This document shows positions 58,892-64,000 of a stretch of 64,000 nt of DNA, piece by piece. The position numbers and the translations under genes were made by a program. The notes under the pieces are model-generated. The model worked only from the letters and a program-made list of their open reading frames with translations. It ran no database searches and was not told where the DNA came from. Each line of letters opens with the position of its first letter. Positions within the stretch are counted from its first letter, which is position 1. Source of the DNA: Olsenella sp. oral taxon 807 (GTDB taxonomy: Bacteria; Actinomycetota; Coriobacteriia; Coriobacteriales; Atopobiaceae); the NCBI RefSeq assembly GCF_001189515.2, contig NZ_CP012069.2:620001-684000 (forward strand), written 5' to 3'.

Positions 58892-60463
58892 GTGGATACA
58901 ACTATGTTAGTTAATCTCTTGCTCGGCCTGGTCCCGATCATCTGGTTGGTGATTGCGCTCACAGGTCTGAAGATGCCGGGATATAAGGCGTGCGGCATTG
59001 CAATAGCCTTTGCCGCCGTCGTTGCAATTCCCTACAAGGGTATGGCTCCCTTCAACTGTGGCACGGCGATACTCGAGGGGGTGCTGAGCGCACTGTGGCC
59101 CATCATCCTCGTTATCATTGCTGCACTCTTTACCTACAACCTGGTTCTCGAGACAGGTGCAATGGACCGGATCAAGGCGATGTTGTCCAGCATCTCCAGT
59201 GACAAGCGCATCCTGGCTATCATCATCGGGTGGAGCTTTGGGTGCTTCATGGAGGGCATGGCCGGTTTCGGTACAGCAGTGGCCATTCCCGCGAGCATTC
59301 TCATCGCTCTTGGCTTCGAGCCACTCCCGACCCTCGTGGGACTGCTGATCGTGAACTCGACGCCGACAGCCTTCGGTTCTGTCGGCGTGCCGACCACGAC
59401 ATTGGCTCCATTAATAGGCGTGGATTCAGTACTGCTCTCGGCCAATACGGCGTTGATTGAGGCCCTGCTCATGTTTCTCTCGCCCTTCTTCATGGTCTTC
59501 GTGATAGGCAAGGGCTTCAAGGCCTTCAAGGGCGTCCTTCCCATCGCGCTCGTCTCGTCTTTGGCCTTCACGGTACCGAACTTTCTGGTCGCGACCTTTA
59601 TCGGTCCGGAGCTTCCAGACATCATCGGCTCGGGCTGCTCTATGGCCATAACCATCCCCCTTGCCATCGCGATGAGGAACAAGCCAGTGCCAGATGAGTA
59701 CCGCATCGCAGCGGATAAGCAGCAAAAGCTCAGCATCAGCGTTGCCGAGGGCGTCAAGGCCTGGAGTCCCTTCATTTTGATCTTCATCCTGCTGCTTGGC
59801 ACCTCCAAGCTGGTCCCGCCCGTTAACGCGCCACTTTCTGCCATCAAGTCCTCGGTTCTCATCTATACAGGGCCAACGGGAAAGCCGACTAACTTCTCTT
59901 GGATAAACACCCCAGGCGTGTGGATCATCATCGCGGCTATCATCGGCGGACTTATCCAGGGGGCAAGGCCCCAGAAGATCGCGTCGGTGTTTGGGCATAC
60001 GGTGGCCTCGAACGTCAAGACGATCGTCACCATCTGCTCCGTGCTGGCAACGGCAAAGATCATGGTGCACAGCGGTATGACAAAAGATGTTGCTGAAGCG
60101 TTGGTTGCTATCACGGGAGGGATTTTCCCCCTGTTCTCGCCGCTCGTTGGTGTCCTTGGTGCCTTCGTTACGGGGTCCGGAACGAACACGGGTGTTCTGT
60201 TTGGTCCGTTGCAGCAGGAGACGGCGAGTCGAATCGGAGTTGTCCCGCAATGGTTGTGCGCCGCTAACGCGATGGGTGCTGGCATCGGCAAGATGGTTGC
60301 TCCCTCCAATGTCGCGCTTGCCTGTGCGGCTGCGGGGATAGCGGGTCAGGAGAGCAAGGTCATTCGCGCTGTCTTCAAGTACACCTTGATCTACACGGTC
60401 ATCGGAGGCATCATCTGCTTTGCCTTGGCGCATGCAGTGACGTTGGCGTCTGTCGTGCCGTAA
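58892..60463 (+). CDS. lctP: L-lactate permease (LctP/LldP family)
   Basis: Membrane importer of lactate (or glycolate) with protons. 523 residues, very hydrophobic, 12 or more predicted spans. Family text: FGCFMEGMAGFGTAVAIPASILIALGF, VNSTPTAFGSVGVPTTTLAPLIGV (in parts) and the C-terminal VTGSGTNTGVLFGPLQ and MGAGIGKMVAPSNVALACAAAGI. GTG 58892 follows AAGGAGGG. Last gene of the lactate/butyrate region, followed by a terminator-like hairpin. Confidence 0.94.
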   Translation: MDTTMLVNLLLGLVPIIWLVIALTGLKMPGYKACGIAIAFAAVVAIPYKGMAPFNCGTAILEGVLSALWPIILVIIAALFTYNLVLETGAMDRIKAMLSSISSDKRILAIIIGWSFGCFMEGMAGFGTAVAIPASILIALGFEPLPTLVGLLIVNSTPTAFGSVGVPTTTLAPLIGVDSVLLSANTALIEALLMFLSPFFMVFVIGKGFKAFKGVLPIALVSSLAFTVPNFLVATFIGPELPDIIGSGCSMAITIPLAIAMRNKPVPDEYRIAADKQQKLSISVAEGVKAWSPFILIFILLLGTSKLVPPVNAPLSAIKSSVLIYTGPTGKPTNFSWINTPGVWIIIAAIIGGLIQGARPQKIASVFGHTVASNVKTIVTICSVLATAKIMVHSGMTKDVAEALVAITGGIFPLFSPLVGVLGAFVTGSGTNTGVLFGPLQQETASRIGVVPQWLCAANAMGAGIGKMVAPSNVALACAAAGIAGQESKVIRAVFKYTLIYTVIGGIICFALAHAVTLASVVP

Positions 60464-60472
60464 GGAACACGG

Positions 60473-60507
60473 GTCCATCAGGCCTTTGCGTCTGACGGAC
60501 GTTCTTT
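60473..60507 (+). terminator. Terminator after lctP
   Basis: GTCCATCAG (60473-60481) pairs with CTGACGGAC (60492-60500) with one A-C mismatch, followed by GTTCTTT. Moderate strength. Confidence 0.45.
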
Positions 60508-60570
60508 GAGCGGATCGTAGGTGATAGCCGCGCTGCTGCGGAAGCAGCAGGTAGCTAGTATATAGATACC

Positions 60571-60598
60571 TTGCCAATCATTGTACGTATGCTATCAT
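60571..60598 (+). promoter_or_regulatory. Promoter of the NlpC/P60 surface protein gene
   Basis: TTGCCA (60571-60576), 16-nt spacer, TATCAT (60593-60598), about 70 nt before the ATG. A CTGCTGC-GGAA-GCAGCAG hairpin precedes it. Confidence 0.6.
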
Positions 60599-60611
60599 CT
60601 TTCTTCGTTGA

Positions 60612-60642
60612 GTCCTGTTGCATCTAAGACATGCGGCAGGAC
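60612..60642 (+). promoter_or_regulatory. 5'-UTR hairpin of the surface protein gene
   Basis: GTCCTG-TT-GCAT pairs with ATGC-GG-CAGGAC around a CTAAGAC loop, just downstream of the promoter and 25 nt before the start codon. It could stabilise the mRNA or control access to the ribosome-binding site. Confidence 0.5.
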
Positions 60643-60667
60643 CTCGTTTCGTTGAAGGGATGACGCT

Positions 60668-62851
60668 ATGTCGCGACAAGCGCAGGTATCGAGGATGTTG
60701 CAGGAGGCGGTGGGGAAGAGGCTCGCTTCTGCCCCAGGTGAGGGGGTCTGGCGTACATCGTGTTGGGTGATTCCCAAACTGTCCGTTGGGCTGGTATCCG
60801 CGGCACTCGGGTTCACGCTCGTGTTTGGTGGTGCTGGCGCTCGGTCCGCACTCGCACAGGAGGCAACGCCAGGGTCCGGCGCGACGGCGGAGGCTGTGGC
60901 GAGCGGACCCGAAGAGTCGTCGAGCATTGAAGATACAGGTGTTCCCACAGCACCGAGCAACAAGACCGAAAAGACTGAGAAGTCTGAGTTTGGCTCACCC
61001 CGTGCGAAAGGGCAGCAGGCGTCCGCCAAGCCGGTCTCTGAGGCGACGAATTCCTCGAAAGGTTCCGACGTCGAGTCTATAGGCAGCACGACAGCTGTCC
61101 AAGATACTACCTCATCCGATCAGTCTGGCCCCGCGCCGTCAACGTCTGATATTCCCGTCAGCTCGAGCTCAGCGGCTGCTGGATCGTCGCATGTCGCAGC
61201 CGCGCCTGCGGCAGATACGTTGTCAGCCGATGTGTCGACAACCAATGTGCCTGCGACAGATACCCCGACCGTAGATAACACCAGCGTTGCGGATGTGTCG
61301 TCAAAGAAGGATGTCACGTCAGTTGCAAGAGACTCTGGGTCTACCACGCAGGCATCCCATTCCAATGTATACCGTATGTACAACGCCTGGACTGGAGAGC
61401 ACCTCTACACGGGAAGCCTGAGTGAGGCAAAATCCGCGCTCTCTGAGGGGTGGCGTTGGGAGGGTGTCGCTTGGGTCGCCCCCTCTGCGGGCGTTCCGGT
61501 CTATAGACTCTATAACGCTTGGTCAGGCGATCATCTCTATACCACCAGCAAGGCCGAATACAGCAGGCTGGCGAGGGTCGGCTGGAAGGGCGAGGGCGTG
61601 CAGCTCTACGGTGCGCCCGCTGGCTCCGGCGCCGCCATATCACGTCTCTACAACCGATACGTCCAGACGGGTTCTCACCTGCTCACGGCCGATGCGAACG
61701 AGAAGCGCTCGTGCATCCGCGCTGGTTGGTCTGACGACGGTAACTCTTGGTACGCCTCAAAGCTCTCCAAGCTTCCCATCGCGGGCTTTTGGACCGTGAC
61801 GCAGGCGTGGACGCCCGGGCAGCTTCAGCGCTATTGGATAGGCTCGGATGCTGTCGTGGCGGCCTCGCGTCTCATAGACCCCAGCTCTTCCCCTGTTGAC
61901 CGAGGTGCGGGCTATCGTGCGTGGGCCACTGCCTCAGGCGCGGTGATTCGGGGTGCCCGTGAGCAGGGTGGTGTCATCTACCTCGCCGACAACGACGGAA
62001 GGCTCGCCACCGGCTCTGGCTGGCTGATCACGGACCGCTTTGGCCAGGGGATGCAGCGCTACTACCTCTACTCGAGAGGTGCCTACTCGGTCGCAAAGCC
62101 AGGCGTCTCTCGCGACGGCGCAACTGGCCGGGGCGGCATTGGTGCGTACCACTTCACAACCGGCGCGGGGCATGTTCTGCGTGGGTCATTGAGAAGTGGC
62201 TCTATTATCTACCTCGCCGACAACGATGGGAGGCTCGCCACCGGCTCTGGCTGGCTGGTCACGGACCGCTTTTGCCAGGGGCTGCAGCGCTACTACCTCT
62301 ACTCGAGGGGTGCCTACTCGGTCGCGCAGCTCGGACGTTCGTCCGATGGCGAATCGGATATCGGTGGCGCCCATTACACGACGACGGCGGGCTATGTCCT
62401 AAGAAACATGGACTTTGATGATGGCATGAGCTGGTTCTGGGCCAATAATGACGGGAGGATGTCTGACGTTACCGACGCACAGCGAGATCTCGTGAGCGTG
62501 GCGTACTCCACCCCATCACCTGGTGCCGGGCTCTGTGCCATGTGGGTAAGCCAGGTCTTCTCCCGTGCGGGCTATCGTTATGCCGGGGGCAATGCCGATG
62601 ACATGTACTGGCGCTGGTGTCACAGTTCAGATAGGGCGCAGCTCAGGGTTGGTATGGTCATTGCCGTTCCGTCACACTCGCACTCGCGCATGGGCAGTAT
62701 CTACGGACACATTGGCATCTATGTAGGTCGCGGACAGGTCAGGGATAACGTTGGTGCCGTTCGAGACTCTCCCCTCGACGAGTGGATTCGCTACTACAGT
62801 ACGACGGAGGTGGTTCGCTGGGGCTACCTCTTGGGTATCGCGCTTGCCTGA
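60668..62851 (+). CDS. Secreted cell-wall hydrolase: DUF5648-like repeats plus NlpC/P60-like domain
   Basis: 727 residues. A long signal sequence has its hydrophobic core at ~38-56 and cleavage near ALAQ (~64). A Ser/Thr/Ala/Asp-rich disordered stretch (65-235) is followed by three DUF5648-like modules (YRMYNAWTGEHLYTGS, YRLYNAWSGDHLYTTS, SRLYNRYVQTGSHLLTA). Two nearly identical 77-residue modules come next (IIYLADNDGRLATGSGWL). The C-terminal ~110-residue catalytic domain has GLCAMWVSQVFSRAGY (Cys) and YGHIGIYVGRG (His), as in NlpC/P60 peptidases. It probably binds and trims peptidoglycan at the surface. No LPXTG motif or transmembrane anchor is visible. Confidence 0.88.
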   Translation: MSRQAQVSRMLQEAVGKRLASAPGEGVWRTSCWVIPKLSVGLVSAALGFTLVFGGAGARSALAQEATPGSGATAEAVASGPEESSSIEDTGVPTAPSNKTEKTEKSEFGSPRAKGQQASAKPVSEATNSSKGSDVESIGSTTAVQDTTSSDQSGPAPSTSDIPVSSSSAAAGSSHVAAAPAADTLSADVSTTNVPATDTPTVDNTSVADVSSKKDVTSVARDSGSTTQASHSNVYRMYNAWTGEHLYTGSLSEAKSALSEGWRWEGVAWVAPSAGVPVYRLYNAWSGDHLYTTSKAEYSRLARVGWKGEGVQLYGAPAGSGAAISRLYNRYVQTGSHLLTADANEKRSCIRAGWSDDGNSWYASKLSKLPIAGFWTVTQAWTPGQLQRYWIGSDAVVAASRLIDPSSSPVDRGAGYRAWATASGAVIRGAREQGGVIYLADNDGRLATGSGWLITDRFGQGMQRYYLYSRGAYSVAKPGVSRDGATGRGGIGAYHFTTGAGHVLRGSLRSGSIIYLADNDGRLATGSGWLVTDRFCQGLQRYYLYSRGAYSVAQLGRSSDGESDIGGAHYTTTAGYVLRNMDFDDGMSWFWANNDGRMSDVTDAQRDLVSVAYSTPSPGAGLCAMWVSQVFSRAGYRYAGGNADDMYWRWCHSSDRAQLRVGMVIAVPSHSHSRMGSIYGHIGIYVGRGQVRDNVGAVRDSPLDEWIRYYSTTEVVRWGYLLGIALA

Positions 62852-62871
62852 GGCTCGCATGATATGTTCAT

Positions 62872-62914
62872 GGCGGCGTCCAGCATCTGTGTGCTGGGCG
62901 TCGCCGTTCTTTCT
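62872..62914 (+). terminator. Terminator of the surface protein gene
   Basis: A 14-bp stem (GGCGGCGTCCAGCA with TGCTGGGCGTCGCC, two wobble pairs) around TCTGTG, followed by GTTCTTTCT, begins 21 nt after the stop codon. Confidence 0.85.
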
Positions 62915-62925
62915 CGGAGGGATTT

Positions 62926-63666
62926 CTACGGCCAGATGGCTGGCAGCAGGTAGGGGCAAGCGAGGCCACAGAGGAGGCCAAGGAACAGAAAGGGAGACAG
63001 GGGAAACTCTGTGAGGAACGAGTATGAGCCGGTGAGCAGCTTGAAGAGGAAGTAGACAGCTACAGTGGCAAAAAGCCCTAGGTAGAAGAACACGACTCCG
63101 GGAAAGCCAACCGCCACCGAAAGCGCAAGGGCCATCTTGAAAGCACCAGCTCCTACCCCGTGAGAGATTCCGTTGGACGCCTTTAGTGCGGAAGCTATGC
63201 TGCATACGAAGAGGACAAGGGTGATCATGAATGCGCCGAGAGATCCGAGCAGGGAGGAGAGGACGTCTCCTCTTAGCCAGCCGCTCAGCACCCGATACGC
63301 GAGGCCGAGCAGGAGGGTCAGTATGACAAGCTCGTTGGGTATGATGTTTATAGTCAACTCTATCCACACGGCAACGATCACTGTGGTGAGGAGCATACAG
63401 CCGATCAAAGACTGTGCCATGGGCATGGACGCCAAGGGCGTGGAGGCGGGTAGCGAGCGGCTCGCGAGAAGCCCCATGGCGGCGCAGGCTGCGATGTGAG
63501 TGAGCGGGAGCGCGAGACGGAGGGCGTCCCTTCGGGACGGGTCGATGTCAGGTCCAGCGAGTCCCTTCCTGTGACAAACGTGCTCGGTGGCGCGCTGTGA
63601 AATTCCCTCTGCGCACAGTCCGATAACGATCCCATAAAGGGCTGTGGTGATTAGTATGGCCGTCAT
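62926..63666 (-). CDS. Type IV prepilin-peptidase-like membrane protein without catalytic aspartates
   Basis: 246 residues, about seven transmembrane spans, of the A24 prepilin peptidase fold. ATG 63666 has GGAG 8 nt upstream. The two aspartate motifs of the family are recognisable but altered: the D-x6-P motif reads ELTINIIPNEL (Glu in place of Asp), and GAGDVK reads GAGAFKMALAL (Ala in place of Asp). The N-terminal ~75 residues form an extra span and a basic loop. It may be inactive or have another function. No pilin or secretion genes are in the window. Confidence 0.75.
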   Translation of the reverse strand: MTAILITTALYGIVIGLCAEGISQRATEHVCHRKGLAGPDIDPSRRDALRLALPLTHIAACAAMGLLASRSLPASTPLASMPMAQSLIGCMLLTTVIVAVWIELTINIIPNELVILTLLLGLAYRVLSGWLRGDVLSSLLGSLGAFMITLVLFVCSIASALKASNGISHGVGAGAFKMALALSVAVGFPGVVFFYLGLFATVAVYFLFKLLTGSYSFLTEFPLSPFLFLGLLCGLACPYLLPAIWP

Positions 63667-63866
63667 GTTCAATTCTCCAATCATAGCCGCTGGGACAGGC
63701 AGTCTGAATTTCTCGCTGACTGACCGTAGGTCCCTGCCGTCGGGCAGCAGATACCGGATACGGTCGCGCTCGCATGTACCTCTCCCTCACCTTTGTCGTT
63801 TTTGGGCCGTGAGAGCGTCGCACAGGACAGCGGCACTTGGTCCATTCTTATCATAGGGGTCCGTGG

Positions 63867-64000
63867 GTGCAGACGACGTTTATGCGAACGGGGGAGAGTG
63901 CATCGACGGACGGCTCGCAAGGCTCAGTTACAGCTGCGGTGTGGCTTCTGAAAAACAAGGAGTCGCTGGTCTCCTCTCGTTCCTTCGCAGCCTGCGCCAA
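63867..64000 (+). CDS. Start of an unidentified gene (3' end outside window)
   Basis: The frame is open from GTG 63867 (or ATG 63882) to the window end, 44 codons. It reads MQTTFMRTGESASTDG and later TAAVWLLKNKESLVSSRSF. A TATCAT box at 63849-63854 would place transcription start close to the GTG, and no clear ribosome-binding site is present. No family recognised. It is divergent from the prepilin-peptidase-like gene across a 200-bp gap. Confidence 0.4.
   Translation, partial: MQTTFMRTGESASTDGSQGSVTAAVWLLKNKESLVSSRSFAACA

Noticed and set aside
63681-63920. Reverse-strand frame of 79 codons upstream of the prepilin-peptidase-like gene
   Set aside because: No ribosome-binding site, arginine/serine-rich translation without any pattern, and it overlaps the likely promoter region.

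Overview
The window reads as chromosomal DNA of a GC-rich, anaerobic, fermentative actinobacterium. It most resembles a member of the Coriobacteriia, probably an Atopobiaceae/Olsenella-like organism. This rests on gene content and protein resemblance (SUF operon, A-type flavoprotein, mannose PTS, lactate/butyrate genes, NlpC/P60 surface protein with DUF5648-like repeats). No rRNA or database comparison is available, so the taxonomy is inference.

Layout. 1-4.5 kb: a leftward suf operon (sufC-B-D-S, with sufS cut by the window edge). 4.7-4.8 kb: a 29-residue membrane peptide gene. 4.9-7.4 kb: a leftward polar amino-acid ABC importer (Tat-type lipoprotein, permease, ATPase). 7.8-7.9 kb: tRNA-His and tRNA-Lys. 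8.0-8.6 kb: a composite repeat. 9.0-10.2 kb: a flavodiiron protein. 10.3-14.8 kb: a MoxR-type ATPase with a giant VWA partner. 15.1-22.0 kb: a rightward set (Zn-PLC-like, Vsr, phosphoesterase, deoxyinosine/uracil glycosylase, SGNH-GNAT fusion, dGTPase-like, unknown). 22.1-22.7 kb: a second copy of the composite repeat, here flanked by a 13-bp direct repeat. 22.8-28.0 kb: a two-component system divergent from an ABC-2 exporter. 28.1-29.2 kb: a recent tandem duplication of a small membrane-protein gene.

29.3-40.8 kb is a housekeeping run: rarA, DUF948, RsbW-like, SigB-type sigma, alaS, ruvX, mltG, yqeG, aroK, a degenerate aroB-like gene and a prolidase. 41.0-44.9 kb holds a mannose-type PTS (EIIAB, IIC, IID) and, convergent with it, mannose-6-phosphate isomerase. 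The PTS accessory gene DUF956 lies at 46.5 kb, beyond a 1-kb block of short repeats.

47.2-60.5 kb is the metabolic centrepiece. It runs CoA-transferase (But type), thiolase, crotonase, 3-hydroxybutyryl-CoA dehydrogenase, EtfBA-1, FAD lactate dehydrogenase, butyryl-CoA dehydrogenase, EtfBA-2, lactate permease. Together these can import lactate, oxidise it to pyruvate, and build and reduce a C4 acyl-CoA that is released as butyrate with acetate as CoA acceptor. Each flavin dehydrogenase has an ETF pair nearby. The end of the window has an NlpC/P60 surface hydrolase, a prepilin-peptidase relative lacking its catalytic aspartates, and the start of an unidentified gene.

The least expected signals are the palindromic composite repeat family, the terminator placed between bcd and etfB-2, the operator-like palindrome in the CoA-transferase promoter, and several proteins with lost catalytic residues (AroB-like, prepilin peptidase, RsbW-like, VWA-associated metallopeptidase fold).
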